The translations under genes and the position numbers were made by a program. Below, piece after piece: positions 33,934 to 43,350 of a stretch of 64,000 nucleotides of DNA. The notes under the pieces are model-generated. The model had not been told where the DNA came from and did no database searches. It worked only from the letters and a program-made list of their open reading frames with translations. The DNA is taken from positions 296,161 through 360,160 of the forward strand of contig NZ_CAKMSR010000001.1 in NCBI RefSeq assembly GCF_928381705.1. The letters are read 5' to 3'. Positions within the stretch are counted from its first letter, which is position 1. Every line of letters begins with the position of its first letter. This DNA comes from Rothia nasimurium. Its GTDB lineage: Bacteria; Actinomycetota; Actinomycetes; Actinomycetales; Micrococcaceae.

Positions 33934-36026
33934 TATCGGGGACCTCCCAGGGGGTCAACATCGGGGTTACCTGCGGGGCCTGCGGCACCGGGGTGGGGGT
34001 TACCGGGATCCATGGGGTCAACGGTGGGCTGCTGGACGATGGGCTCCTCGGCAACCGGGGTCTCGTCAGTCTCTGCCTTAGTCACCTTGACCGGGGGCAG
34101 GGCTGAGGGTTCGCGGTTGGCCTTGGAGTACCAGTGGTCGCGTTCGGGGCGCTTGCGCACGCCCGCAAAGATTTCTGCCAGGTCGTTCTCGAGCAGGGTT
34201 TCCTTCTCAAGCAGGGCCAGGGAGAGAGCATCGAGTACGTCGCGGTTATCGCGCAGAATCTCGTAGGCCTCGTCGTGGGCCTGCTCCAGCAGGGCTGCGA
34301 CTTCCTGGTCAACCAGGTAGGCCATCTCGTCGGAGAAGTTGTTGCCGCCGCCAGCACCGCCGCCCAGGAAGGGGTCAGATTCCTTAGCTGCAAGTCGAAC
34401 TGAACCGACCTTGGCACTCATGCCGTACTCGGTCACCATCTTGCGGGCGGTATCGGTTGCCTTCTGAATATCGTTGGACGCACCGGTGGAGGGGTCGTGG
34501 AAGATCAGCTCTTCGGCGGCGCGGCCACCCATAGCGTAGGCCATCTGGTCGAGCAGTTCGTGGCGGGTGGTGGAGTACTTGTCGTCCTGGGGCATGACCA
34601 TGGTGTAGCCCAGGGCGCGGCCGCGCGGCAGAATCGTAATCTTGGTGACGGGTGCTGAGTTGCGCAGGGCAGCTGCAACCAGGGCGTGGCCGCCTTCGTG
34701 GTAGGCGGTGACGGTGCGCTCGTGCTCGCTCATGATGCGGGAGGATCGCTGGGGGCCTGCCATGACGCGGTCGATTGCCTCGTCGATAGCGCGTTCGTCG
34801 ATGACGTTACCGCCGTCTCGGGCGGTGAGCAGGGCGGCTTCATTCATGACGTTGGCCAGGTCAGCACCGGTAAAGCCGGGGGTGCGCTTGGCGACGGAGG
34901 CTAGATCAACGCGGCGGTCGATGGGTTTGCCGGTTGCGTGCACCTCGAGGATCCGCTGGCGGCCCTTGAGGTCGGGGGCGTCTACACCGACCTGGCGGTC
35001 GAAGCGGCCAGGACGCAGCAGGGCCGGGTCAAGCACGTCGGGGCGGTTGGTTGCCGCGATAACGATGATGTTAGAGGTGCCGTCGAAGCCGTCCATCTCA
35101 ACCAGTAGCTGGTTGAGGGTCTGCTCGCGCTCGTCGTTGCCACCGCCCATGCCGACGCCGCGCTGGCGGCCGACGGCGTCGATTTCGTCGACGAAGATAA
35201 TGGCGGCCTTGTTGGACTTGGCTTCTTTGAAGAGGTCGCGCACACGGGAGGCACCCACGCCCACGAACATTTCAACGAAGTCGGAGCCGGAGATGGAGTA
35301 GAAGGGGACGCCGGCTTCACCGGCTACGGCCTTAGCAAGCAGGGTCTTACCGGTACCGGGAGGGCCGTAGAGCAGTACGCCCTTGGGGATCTTGGCGCCC
35401 AGGCGGGTGAACTTTTCAGGTTCGGCCAGGAATTCGCGCACCTCTTCGAGTTCTGCCAGGGCTTCGTCAACACCGGCAACGTCGGCAAAGCGCACGGTGG
35501 GGTTGTCTTTGTTGAACTTCTTAGCGCGTGACTTGGAGAAGTTCATAATCTGGTTGCTGCCGCCGCCCATGCGTGACATCAGGAACCAGAAGAGGGCCAC
35601 CAGAATCACAAAGGGCAGGATGAAGGACAGCATGGAGGTGAACCAGTTGGTCTGCACCGGCTGATCGGTGTAGGACTCAAGGTTAGCGTTATCCATGGCC
35701 GCGACAACGTCAGTGGCGCGGGGCTGAACGTAGTAGAAACTTACATTCTTGCCCTGGTTTTCACCGGCAGGGTTCACGTAATCGTCTTTGAGTTCCAGGT
35801 CTACGCGCTGGTCACCGTCGAAGATTTTGGCGCTGACGACCTTCTCGTCATTGAGCAGACCGATACCCACGTTGGTATCAACGCGGGTTGAGGCTGCCAG
35901 AGAGTTTGCGAAGATCATGGGCACAGCAATGAGAACTGCCAGCAGTACCCAGAACCAGGGCCCTGAGATGAGCTTGCTGAAGAACCCCTTTTTCTTGGGG
36001 TCAGAGGTGTTATCCGTATTCTGCAC
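33933..36026 (-). CDS. ftsH: ATP-dependent zinc metalloprotease FtsH
   Basis: Membrane-bound quality-control protease; 697 residues from the GTG at 36026. Two membrane helices (about 22-42 and 130-150) flank an extracytoplasmic loop. Walker A GPPGTGKT is at 221-228, Walker B ends in DEID at 280-283, an SRH region follows, and the zinc site is HEGGH at 443-447. The tail is Pro/Gly-rich. The frame stays open to 36095, but GGAAGG sits 8 nt before the GTG and the extra residues would be translated through a GC hairpin, so the later start is chosen. Coupled to folE. Confidence 0.95.
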   Translation of the reverse strand: MQNTDNTSDPKKKGFFSKLISGPWFWVLLAVLIAVPMIFANSLAASTRVDTNVGIGLLNDEKVVSAKIFDGDQRVDLELKDDYVNPAGENQGKNVSFYYVQPRATDVVAAMDNANLESYTDQPVQTNWFTSMLSFILPFVILVALFWFLMSRMGGGSNQIMNFSKSRAKKFNKDNPTVRFADVAGVDEALAELEEVREFLAEPEKFTRLGAKIPKGVLLYGPPGTGKTLLAKAVAGEAGVPFYSISGSDFVEMFVGVGASRVRDLFKEAKSNKAAIIFVDEIDAVGRQRGVGMGGGNDEREQTLNQLLVEMDGFDGTSNIIVIAATNRPDVLDPALLRPGRFDRQVGVDAPDLKGRQRILEVHATGKPIDRRVDLASVAKRTPGFTGADLANVMNEAALLTARDGGNVIDERAIDEAIDRVMAGPQRSSRIMSEHERTVTAYHEGGHALVAAALRNSAPVTKITILPRGRALGYTMVMPQDDKYSTTRHELLDQMAYAMGGRAAEELIFHDPSTGASNDIQKATDTARKMVTEYGMSAKVGSVRLAAKESDPFLGGGAGGGNNFSDEMAYLVDQEVAALLEQAHDEAYEILRDNRDVLDALSLALLEKETLLENDLAEIFAGVRKRPERDHWYSKANREPSALPPVKVTKAETDETPVAEEPIVQQPTVDPMDPGNPHPGAAGPAGNPDVDPLGGPR

Positions 36027-36053
36027 AGCCGCGCCTTCCACAAAAATAACGGG

Positions 36054-36076
36054 GCGGGGCGCCGTGTGCGCCCCGC
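36054..36076 (-). promoter_or_regulatory. GC-rich hairpin in the ftsH leader, possible attenuator
   Basis: GCGGGGCGC and GCGCCCCGC form a perfect 9-bp stem. On the minus strand CCCGTTA and then TTTTTG follow, 28 nt before the ftsH start codon. This resembles an intrinsic terminator placed inside the leader, or the terminator of hpt. Confidence 0.4.
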
Positions 36077-36239
36077 ACAAAGGTAGCCCCAGCACCCGGC
36101 GGTGGGTGCAGGTGGGCCTAGACCTATCTAATGTACCTAAAGTTGCTGGGTACTCGCTTAATGCCTCAAGGTTTTCACCTCAGGGCTAAAGCACCGGCGG
36201 AGGGGAGTCTGCCAGGGCTCTCTGACGCGTGCTCGCTGT

Positions 36240-36791
36240 TTAGGAGTAGACGTGGGGGGCCAGAGTGACGATGCAGTCCAGGTTGCGGTAGCGCTCGGCG
36301 AAGTCCAGGCCGTAGCCGACGACGAATTCGGGTTCGATGTCCCAGCCGACGTACTTGACGTCAACATCGGTCTTGACGCTCTTGGGCTTGCGCAGCAGGG
36401 TGCAGATTTCGACCGAGTTGGCGCCACGGGAGACCAGGTTCTGCTGGAGCCACTTGAGGGTCAGGCCCGAATCGATGATGTCTTCCACAATGAGCACGTC
36501 GCGACCGGTCAGGTCGGTATCAAGATCCTTGAGGATGCGAACGACGCCGGAGGACTTGGTGCCTGAACCGTAGGAGGAAACTGCCATCCAGTCCATGGTG
36601 TAGTGGGCCTTGAGGGCGCGGGAGAGGTCGGCTACGACCATGATGGCGCCCTTGAGTACGCCGACCAGCAGTACGTCGCGGCCTTCGTAGTCCTTGTCGA
36701 TTTGGGCGGCAAGTTCCTTAATCTTGGCGTCGATTTCTTCCTTGGTGAAGAGAACGTGCTTGATGTCGTTCTGTACGTCGAGTGCGTCCAC
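36240..36791 (-). CDS. hpt: hypoxanthine phosphoribosyltransferase
   Basis: Purine salvage enzyme, 183 residues. The PRPP-binding motif VLIVEDIIDSG is at about 98-108, and the flexible loop segment MAVSSYGSGTKSSG precedes it. GTG start. It lies between tilS and ftsH, the classic tilS-hpt-ftsH arrangement, all on one strand. Confidence 0.96.
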   Translation of the reverse strand: MDALDVQNDIKHVLFTKEEIDAKIKELAAQIDKDYEGRDVLLVGVLKGAIMVVADLSRALKAHYTMDWMAVSSYGSGTKSSGVVRILKDLDTDLTGRDVLIVEDIIDSGLTLKWLQQNLVSRGANSVEICTLLRKPKSVKTDVDVKYVGWDIEPEFVVGYGLDFAERYRNLDCIVTLAPHVYS

Positions 36792-36874
36792 GGTTGATCG
36801 CTTTCTGCTGGTTCAAAGGTTCTGCGCCCTGCCCCGGTGATGGGGCAAAGCGCGTGTTCACCTTTAAGTATGGT

Positions 36875-38068
36875 TTATGGGGTGGTCTTGAGTAAAACGA
36901 TGAGACCGGTTTTCTTGAGGTTATAGCTCTGACCTGCCCGGGTAATGGTAGCGCCGGGGCGGCGGCGGTAGGCCGAAATGTGCCCGGGCAGTTGCAGGGG
37001 ACCTGCCACGGAGTGTTCGGCAGCAAAGGCGTCCAGCGCCGCTAAGCGCTCAAAGCCCGGGGCGATACCCCCGGCTGCTTCAAGGGCAAGGGCGAGGACG
37101 CGGGTGCGTAGGGCCGGGTGCAGGGCAGTGAGCGCAGCGCGGTTAAGCAAAACCATTTCCCCACCATGCTCTACCCCAAGCTTGCTCGCTGTGTCAGCCC
37201 CAGCCAGGACGAGCTCGTCCGCCCCCACCAGTACCTCCTGCAGGGCCTGCTGGGCGGCGGACGCCAGGTAGTCGGCGTCCGCACCGGCGATGGTCGCGGT
37301 GCGGGCCAGGGATACAGCTACGCCGCCGCCCAGGTGTTCTTCAAGGTAGGGCAGGACGCTGTGGCGCACGCGGGCGCGCATGAGCGACTGGTCGGTGTTG
37401 GTGGGGTCCTGCCAGGGGGTGAGGCCCGCATCAGCGCAGATCTCTTCGATGTCTGACCTGCGCAGGGTGAGCAGGGGGCGGATGACCCGTACAGGGCCGG
37501 CGGGGTGGTCTTCGGTGCGGTCCACGGGCATACCCGCCAGGGAACGGGTGCCAGAGCCCCGAGCCAGGCCCAGCAGTACGGTTTCGGCCTGGTCGTCGAG
37601 GGTGTGGCCCAGGGCAACGGCGTCCGCCCCGGTTGCGGCCAGCGCCCGGGCGAAAGCACCGTATCGGGCGGTACGGGCCGCCATTTCGGGCCCCTCCTTA
37701 CCCTCTTCAACGGTCACGGTTTCTACCAGCACCGGGCTAAGACCCAGCTCCCGCAGAATCTGGGCGGTGCGCTCAGCCACCTGGGCTGAGCCGCCCTGAA
37801 GCTGGTGGTCCACCACCACCGCACCCACGCGTACGTCCTGGCGCCGGTTAAAGTGGGCCAGAAGAACCGCCAGGGCCAGCGAGTCGGGGCCGCCCGACAC
37901 CGCAGCCAAGACCAGAGGAACCTGCTGGGTCTCCGGTCCTGGGCCAGGGCGTCCTGACGAACCGGTAGGGGCCACCGTCCCTGCCCCAAATACCTGATCC
38001 AGCACGCGTGCCACCTCGCGGCGGGCAGCTCCCACCACCGGGTTCAAACGAGTTTTACGGCCCTGCAC
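36875..38068 (-). CDS. tilS: tRNA(Ile)-lysidine synthetase TilS
   Basis: Modifies C34 of the tRNA-Ile reading AUA; 397 residues. The PP-loop ATP motif SGGPDS is at 58-63. ALGHTLDDQAET near 150 is the conserved substrate block, and RPLLTLRRSDIEEIC and DPTNTDQSLMRARVR follow. The C-terminal part is shorter than in E. coli, as usual for actinobacteria. The GTG overlaps the stop of the metalloprotease gene by one base (TAGTG). Confidence 0.95.
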   Translation of the reverse strand: MQGRKTRLNPVVGAARREVARVLDQVFGAGTVAPTGSSGRPGPGPETQQVPLVLAAVSGGPDSLALAVLLAHFNRRQDVRVGAVVVDHQLQGGSAQVAERTAQILRELGLSPVLVETVTVEEGKEGPEMAARTARYGAFARALAATGADAVALGHTLDDQAETVLLGLARGSGTRSLAGMPVDRTEDHPAGPVRVIRPLLTLRRSDIEEICADAGLTPWQDPTNTDQSLMRARVRHSVLPYLEEHLGGGVAVSLARTATIAGADADYLASAAQQALQEVLVGADELVLAGADTASKLGVEHGGEMVLLNRAALTALHPALRTRVLALALEAAGGIAPGFERLAALDAFAAEHSVAGPLQLPGHISAYRRRPGATITRAGQSYNLKKTGLIVLLKTTP

Positions 38069-39183
38069 TACTTGCTCTCTTCCTCTAGCTCTTCACCCAG
38101 GACCCGCTCAATCCAGCGAGCGGGGGCATGAATTTCTGCCACGGTGGGCAGGTTCTCGGGGGCCTGCCAGATACGGTTGAACCGCTCCATACCCACCTCG
38201 TCGATCACGGCCTGCACGAACTTTTGGCCGTTCTTGTACTGGGCCATCTTGGCATCCATGCCCAGCAGCTTGCTCATAAAGCGGGGGAAGAAACCCTGGG
38301 TTTGGCTGCGGCGCTCAAAACGGCGGCGGATGGTCTTCACCGAGGGAACAATCGAGGAGTCAACCGCATCCATCACCACGTTGGCGTGGCCCTCGAGCAG
38401 ACTCATAACGCCGGTGATGCAATCCAGCAGGTCCTTGCCCTCATCGCTGAGCAGCAGGGCAGCGCCCGCGGGGCGGGCTGTCTCAGCGCTCTCCCCCGGC
38501 GCCTCCTGCTTCTTCATGCCCCGCACAGCGCCACTGGCAGCTGTGGCGATACGCTCCGGTAGGTTATCGGTGGTCGCCCCCAGCTCCCGCCCCAGCCGGT
38601 GCATCAGGTCAAGCAGGTAGTCACGCAACCAGGGGGCAGCGGCAAACTGTACCCGGTGGGTCTGCTCGTGCAGGGCCACCCAGAGGCGAAAGTCAGCCGG
38701 GTCGAGGTTCAGCTCTTCTTCCAGCTTCATCAGGTTGGGAGCCACAATCATCAGGCGGCCACCGGGTGCCCCGTGGCCGGCAAGCGCCGCATAGGGGTCG
38801 TACTGGCCCAGGACGCGGGTAGACAGGAAAGCCAGCACGCCCCCAATTTCTGCGGCCCCACCCATCTCTGTCACCGTTTTCTCAGTACCAGAGAGCCTGG
38901 CGAGACGGTCACCTAGCACCCGCTCAGCAACAGGCCCCAGGATTATGTCAAAGGACTGGGTGTTGGCTTTAACCCAGGTGGCACGGTCAACAATGAGCAG
39001 TTCAGAATCGTGCAGGTTCTCAGCGGCAGCTAGCTGGGTAATAGCGTGCACATGATCGACGGCGGCTGTGGCGGCGTAGCGCATCTCTTCAACCGCTTTG
39101 CGTTTGGCAGCGACCTCAGCGCGAGGGCCAGCCGGGGCCAAAGTTCCTGCAATTTTATGGGCCAGGGAGAAGTTGAGCTTCAT
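38068..39183 (-). CDS. zinc-dependent metalloprotease family protein (Rv3626c-like)
   Basis: 371 residues. HEQTH at 172-176 is an HExxH zinc motif in LWVALHEQTHRVQF. The family is annotated as zinc-dependent metalloprotease or coenzyme-F420-biosynthesis-associated; its substrate is unknown. A second half with RRRFERRSQTQGFF is typical. It is always next to tilS in this backbone (Rv3626c in M. tuberculosis). First gene of the tilS-hpt-ftsH-fol stretch. Confidence 0.85.
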   Translation of the reverse strand: MKLNFSLAHKIAGTLAPAGPRAEVAAKRKAVEEMRYAATAAVDHVHAITQLAAAENLHDSELLIVDRATWVKANTQSFDIILGPVAERVLGDRLARLSGTEKTVTEMGGAAEIGGVLAFLSTRVLGQYDPYAALAGHGAPGGRLMIVAPNLMKLEEELNLDPADFRLWVALHEQTHRVQFAAAPWLRDYLLDLMHRLGRELGATTDNLPERIATAASGAVRGMKKQEAPGESAETARPAGAALLLSDEGKDLLDCITGVMSLLEGHANVVMDAVDSSIVPSVKTIRRRFERRSQTQGFFPRFMSKLLGMDAKMAQYKNGQKFVQAVIDEVGMERFNRIWQAPENLPTVAEIHAPARWIERVLGEELEEESK

Positions 39184-39307
39184 GGGAACCCACTCTACCC
39201 CGCCCCAGAACCTCCCATCACCTGCATCGGATTCTCCTAGGGTCCCATCTACGCCTGTCCACGACCATTATGAGCGTGAGCCGGCCCATTTATTTTGCTG
39301 CTGGTGG

Positions 39308-39353
39308 GGCCCTTGTCTAATTGGTGAGGTGGGGACTTTTGAATAAGCCTCTA
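39308..39353 (+). repeat. left inverted repeat flanking the ABC transporter pair
   Basis: The segment ends in CTTTTGAATAAGCCTCTA and matches the reverse complement of 40993-41038 over about 46 bp with few mismatches (shared TTGTCTA, GGTGGGG and CTTTTGAATAAG blocks). The GAATAAGCC terminus is also the end motif of the dispersed repeat at 52974-53120. Confidence 0.7.
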
Positions 39354-39369
39354 AGACTGATGTGTGTAG

Positions 39370-40200
39370 TTAATTGATATCGCGTCTGCGCATAATTACG
39401 ATACTAATGAAAAGCGATATAAGGGAATAGATAGCTAGAATTGACAAAGCAATAGGCGCGGAATGGGTATCAACTACCCCTGGAGTTCCACCTTGCATCA
39501 TAGGAGTGGCCCCCAGCGTATGCGCCAGTGACCCGCCTGCAGGCCCGAGGAGAATTTTCTGGACAAAAGAGAGCGACGGCCACATAAGTGATAACCCTGC
39601 GATGATATTCTCAAAGGCTAATGTCCATAGCAATCCAACCGACAATGCCAATGCAAGGTTCTTCGTCAAGATTGCTAGCATCATACCAATCCAACATGAA
39701 GTAATTCCAATTGCAATTGCAGCTCCCCATGAGGCAAGTAAAAACGTCAGGCTTGGCCAAGATTCATCTACTTGTTCTATGCGAGACATAATAAAACTTG
39801 TGATTAAGGCAAATATATGGGCAATAGTGACAATTACTGCTGCGGTTATTGCACCGACCATGAATTTTGCCATGATAATTTCTGTACGATTAGGCCCCTG
39901 TGTAAACCTGACCTTCCATGTTCCCCATCCGAATTCGCTACCTGTAATGCAAGCTCCGAGAATCAGGAAGATTGCACCACCAAACATAGGATAGCTACCT
40001 ACTGACGTGGCAGGAAATTTTGGAAGGGAGATAACTTCCATCACTGCTGACGCGTCGCCAGGGTTAGGCAGTGTCTTTGCAACGATATACGGAATAACAT
40101 AGGCGAAGAATATGACCATCAGCGTCCATAACGCCCCGATAATGTAACCCAGGGGACGTTTACGCATCAAAAAAAGTTCAGAACGCATTGCTTCAGTCAT
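39370..40200 (-). CDS. ABC-2 type permease (immunity/resistance type)
   Basis: 276 residues with six hydrophobic segments and the ABC-2-like gap between the first (about 17-40) and second (about 75-95) helices, typical of lantibiotic-immunity and bacitracin-type exporters. FGWGTWKVRFTQGPNR is the conserved cytosolic loop after the second helix. The start overlaps the ATPase stop by 4 bp. GC content is clearly below the surrounding genes, and the pair is bounded by inverted repeats, so recent acquisition is likely. Substrate unknown. Confidence 0.82.
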   Translation of the reverse strand: MTEAMRSELFLMRKRPLGYIIGALWTLMVIFFAYVIPYIVAKTLPNPGDASAVMEVISLPKFPATSVGSYPMFGGAIFLILGACITGSEFGWGTWKVRFTQGPNRTEIIMAKFMVGAITAAVIVTIAHIFALITSFIMSRIEQVDESWPSLTFLLASWGAAIAIGITSCWIGMMLAILTKNLALALSVGLLWTLAFENIIAGLSLMWPSLSFVQKILLGPAGGSLAHTLGATPMMQGGTPGVVDTHSAPIALSILAIYSLISLFISIVIMRRRDIN

Positions 40201-40934
40201 TGATTTTTCTCCAAATCACGAGCGAGCAAATCAAAAAAATACTGCTCAAGGTTAGTGGAATGTTTGTCAAGGGTTTCATCTGCTAGTTTCCGACCTTCAT
40301 TAAGGACGATGATACGTGAACACATGAGTTGAATTTCGTTGAGCTGATGCGAAGAAATTAAAACAGTGCGGTCCTCGCTGACTATGTTATCTATGAGGTC
40401 GCGCATTTCTTTGACCCCCTGCGGGTCGAGACCGTTCATGGGTTCATCGATAATCAGCAGCTCAGGATCTCCCAATAATGCTTGGGCAACTGCTAAACGC
40501 TGCTTCATTCCCATCGAGTAAGTTTTGAACTTGCGATCGGCCGCAGAGGTTAGACCAACTCGTTTGAGAGTGAAATCTACAGAGTTCGGATTGATAGATT
40601 TTGCTAAAGCCGCCATAGTGAGACAGTCACGCCCAGTCATACCGGGCATGAAAGCAGGAGATTCAATGGTGGCGCCAATCTTTTGAAGGCTTCGTTGAGA
40701 CCCTGGTAGCTCATCCAGGACGCGTACATGGCCACTAGACGGTCTAACGAGGCCTAGCAGTATGCGCATCAACGTGGTTTTTCCTGCTCCGTTTGCTCCT
40801 AAAAGCCCCACAACTTCGCCAGGATTTAGATCAAACGAGATGTTAGAAAGAGCAACTGTACTTCCGTAGTTCTTCGAGACATTTTCGAAACGGGCTATAG
40901 CCTTATGAGGCAAATTTTTATTTGTGGAATCCAT
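40197..40934 (-). CDS. ABC transporter ATP-binding protein (BcrA-like)
   Basis: 245 residues. Walker A GANGAGKTT near 44-52, a degenerate signature YSMGMKQRLAVAQALL near 141, and Walker B LLIIDEPMNGLDPQG near 160 with an H-loop SSHQLNEIQ. This type pairs with ABC-2 permeases in peptide self-protection and bacitracin-like resistance. AT-richer than its surroundings, in line with the permease gene. Confidence 0.88.
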   Translation of the reverse strand: MDSTNKNLPHKAIARFENVSKNYGSTVALSNISFDLNPGEVVGLLGANGAGKTTLMRILLGLVRPSSGHVRVLDELPGSQRSLQKIGATIESPAFMPGMTGRDCLTMAALAKSINPNSVDFTLKRVGLTSAADRKFKTYSMGMKQRLAVAQALLGDPELLIIDEPMNGLDPQGVKEMRDLIDNIVSEDRTVLISSHQLNEIQLMCSRIIVLNEGRKLADETLDKHSTNLEQYFFDLLARDLEKNQ

Positions 40935-40992
40935 TATTTCCTATCGTTTGCTGGGGGTACTATCGCTACGCGACGTGGGCTATATATAACTA

Positions 40993-41038
40993 TAGAGACT
41001 TATTCAAAAGCCCCCACCCCCAACTAGACAACGGCCCT
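40993..41038 (-). repeat. right inverted repeat flanking the ABC transporter pair
   Basis: The reverse complement of the left copy at 39308-39353, with the GACTTATTCAAAAG end facing the ABC genes. The two copies are about 1.64 kb apart and enclose exactly the two ABC genes. Confidence 0.7.
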
Positions 41039-41071
41039 AGCCGGGGCAAGCGTCCGCACCTTTAAAGGGGC

Positions 41072-41103
41072 GGAGGCTGGGCCCCGTGCAGGGCCCAGCC
41101 TCC
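41072..41103 (-). terminator. ppa terminator
   Basis: GGAGGCTGGGCCC and GGGCCCAGCCTCC form a perfect 13-bp stem with a 6-nt loop, 47 bp after the ppa stop. The T-tract is short (CCCCTTT). Confidence 0.7.
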
Positions 41104-41149
41104 TATCCCGGTGAGGGCACTAGTTAGCTTTCGCTACCCCACCAAGTCT

Positions 41150-41668
41150 TTAGTTCTCGTCTGCTTCAGCTTCAGCAGCGGACTCATAGTGCGACTTCTC
41201 AAAACGTACCTGAGCCTCAGCTACCAGCTTCTCAGCGAAAGCGCGGTCTTCCCAGCCCTCGCCCTTAACCCACTTACCGGGCTCCAGATCCTTGTAGCGC
41301 TCGAAGAAGTGCTTGATTTCTTCCTTGAGATGGTCAGCAACATCGCCGATTTCCTGGATGTGGTCGTAGCGCTTGTCTGCGGGAACGCACAGAACCTTGT
41401 CGTCGCCGCCAGCTTCGTCGGTCATACGGAAAACACCGATGGGGCGGGCTTCAACCAGCACACCGGGGACAACGTCAACATCGAGAATAACCATGGCGTC
41501 GAGCGGGTCACCGTCTTCGCCCAGGGTGTCCTCAAAGTAGCCGTAGGCGGTGGGGTACTGCATGGAGGTGAACAGTACGCGGTCCAGACGCAGGCGACCG
41601 GTTTCGTGGTCAATTTCGTACTTGACGCGTGAGCCGCGGTTAATTTCAATCGTGACGTCGAGTTCCAA
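41150..41668 (-). CDS. ppa: inorganic pyrophosphatase
   Basis: Soluble family I pyrophosphatase, 172 residues. The catalytic block [14 protein letters not shown] (near 48-61) carries the metal-binding aspartates, preceded by [16 protein letters not shown] and followed by [13 protein letters not shown]. The TTG start follows GGAGG. It is divergent from dacB. Confidence 0.96.
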   Translation of the reverse strand: MELDVTIEINRGSRVKYEIDHETGRLRLDRVLFTSMQYPTAYGYFEDTLGEDGDPLDAMVILDVDVVPGVLVEARPIGVFRMTDEAGGDDKVLCVPADKRYDHIQEIGDVADHLKEEIKHFFERYKDLEPGKWVKGEGWEDRAFAEKLVAEAQVRFEKSHYESAAEAEADEN

Positions 41669-41876
41669 GGGGAACCTCCTGGTTGAGTGGTGTGTTTGAC
41701 CCGCGCTGCGCGCGAGTGGTTCGGCATATTAGTCTAACCGAGAACCGGCAGGCTGTACCCCTTTTACAGGGCAGGCGCGCCAGTGTCACCCGTATTACAT
41801 GCCTCTGCTTCCAAGGCCAGGCATATACCCTATATAGAAGAACCCCTTCGCCCAAGAGCTAACCTGTGGAGGTTTC

Positions 41877-43277
41877 ATGGCCACTTCTCACCGACGCCCC
41901 CTGACCGCATGGGTGGTTACTGCCCTACTCGCAGCCGGGTGCGCAGCAGCAGGAGCCTGGGCCGTACCGGCCTGGCAGGAGGCCCAAGACCTTCGCGAAG
42001 CCTCGGTAGCCCCTGATATCACGGCCTCGCCGGTTGCGATAACAGAAGCAAGCGCGGGCAACGCCCTCGATTCAGCTGCCCTGAGCGCAGAGCTCGATAG
42101 CGTCCTTGACGGTCTAGGCCAGGGGGTTTTCTCGGCCCAGGTTCTTGATGCAGAGACCGGCCAGAGCATCTACTCCCGTGAAGCCCAGGCGAGCCGAACC
42201 CCGGCGTCCAACATGAAGCTACTCGTGGACTACGCCCTGCTGACCACTGCACCGCAAGCCCGCTTCACCACGTCCGTCGACCTCAACGACGACTCAACCC
42301 TTACCCTGGTTGCCGGCGGCGACACCCTACTGGTGCCAGGGCACTCCGACCCCACCGCGGTGATGGGGCACGCCGGTATCGAGACCCTAGCAGAGCGCAC
42401 CATCGAGGGCCTTAAAGAGCAGGGCATCAGCGGCAAGGCCCTTACTCTCAACCTGGACACCACTATCTTTTCCGGCAGCTCCCTCAACCCCGAATGGGCC
42501 CAGGAAGATATCGACTCCGGCTTCATCAGCGCTGTTACCCCCCTCGCCTTTTACTCCCACTACTCCCCCACCGGCGACGGAACTGCCTCAAGTGGCAACC
42601 GCCCCAGCAACGCCCCGGCAGAAGTGCAGCAGGTGCTGGTAGAAGCTCTCAATAGGTTGGGGGCGGACGCCGGGCTCACCTTCACCGCGGGCGAGCAGGT
42701 TACTGCCCCCAGCAGCGGACGGGAAATTGCGGCCGTACAGTCAGCCACTGCCGCAGAGCAGTCGGCCCTCATGATGCAGGAATCAGACAATTCTCTGGCA
42801 GAGACTCTGGGGCGCAACCTTTCTACCCTCACCGGCGGCGACGGCTCTAGCCAAGGGGCAATAACCGCCGTGCGCGAGGCTCTCTCCACCGCAGGGTTAC
42901 CCACCAACTACACCCAGGTTGACCTCAGCGGCCTTTCCATGAACAACAAGGTCAGCAACGAACTACTCACCAGCATTGCCCTGCGCGCGGTCAATGGAAA
43001 CACCAGCGAACGCCTCACCCTGCAGGGTCTGCCGGTAGCCGGCTACAGCGGCACCCTGGGCCTAGCCAGCCGCTTCAACGCCCCTGACGAGGTCGGCGGG
43101 CGCGGGGTCGTCCGCGCTAAAACAGGCACCCTGAACTCCGTACTGTCCCTCACCGGCTACACCGTCACAGAATCAGGGCGGGTACTGGTTTTCTCGGTTA
43201 TCATGAACGACCTTGAAGACACCGATGCCGCCAAAAACACCGTTGACCGGTTCGCAGCAACCCTCAGTAACCAGTAG
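41877..43277 (+). CDS. dacB: D-alanyl-D-alanine carboxypeptidase/endopeptidase (PBP4, S13)
   Basis: Class C penicillin-binding protein that trims peptidoglycan; 466 residues. An N-terminal membrane/signal segment is at about 10-30. The active-site SxxK is SNMK at 111-114, the SxN-type motif lies in LSGLSMNNKVS, and the KTG triad is in VRAKTGTLNSV near 415. An inserted domain between SxxK and SxN is typical of the family. GGAGG lies 5 nt before the ATG. It corresponds to Rv3627c in the conserved backbone, but here it diverges from ppa. Confidence 0.94.
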   Translation: MATSHRRPLTAWVVTALLAAGCAAAGAWAVPAWQEAQDLREASVAPDITASPVAITEASAGNALDSAALSAELDSVLDGLGQGVFSAQVLDAETGQSIYSREAQASRTPASNMKLLVDYALLTTAPQARFTTSVDLNDDSTLTLVAGGDTLLVPGHSDPTAVMGHAGIETLAERTIEGLKEQGISGKALTLNLDTTIFSGSSLNPEWAQEDIDSGFISAVTPLAFYSHYSPTGDGTASSGNRPSNAPAEVQQVLVEALNRLGADAGLTFTAGEQVTAPSSGREIAAVQSATAAEQSALMMQESDNSLAETLGRNLSTLTGGDGSSQGAITAVREALSTAGLPTNYTQVDLSGLSMNNKVSNELLTSIALRAVNGNTSERLTLQGLPVAGYSGTLGLASRFNAPDEVGGRGVVRAKTGTLNSVLSLTGYTVTESGRVLVFSVIMNDLEDTDAAKNTVDRFAATLSNQ

Positions 43278-43293
43278 CTGTAGGCGGATACAA

Positions 43294-43327
43294 GAAGGGC
43301 GACCCCACAGATGTGGGGCCGCCCTTC
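43294..43327. terminator. bidirectional terminator between dacB and the CAP gene
   Basis: GAAGGGCGACCCCACA and TGTGGGGCCGCCCTTC pair with one interruption between two convergent genes. Confidence 0.75.
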
Positions 43328-43350
43328 ACATGTAGGTCTAAAAGCGGGGA

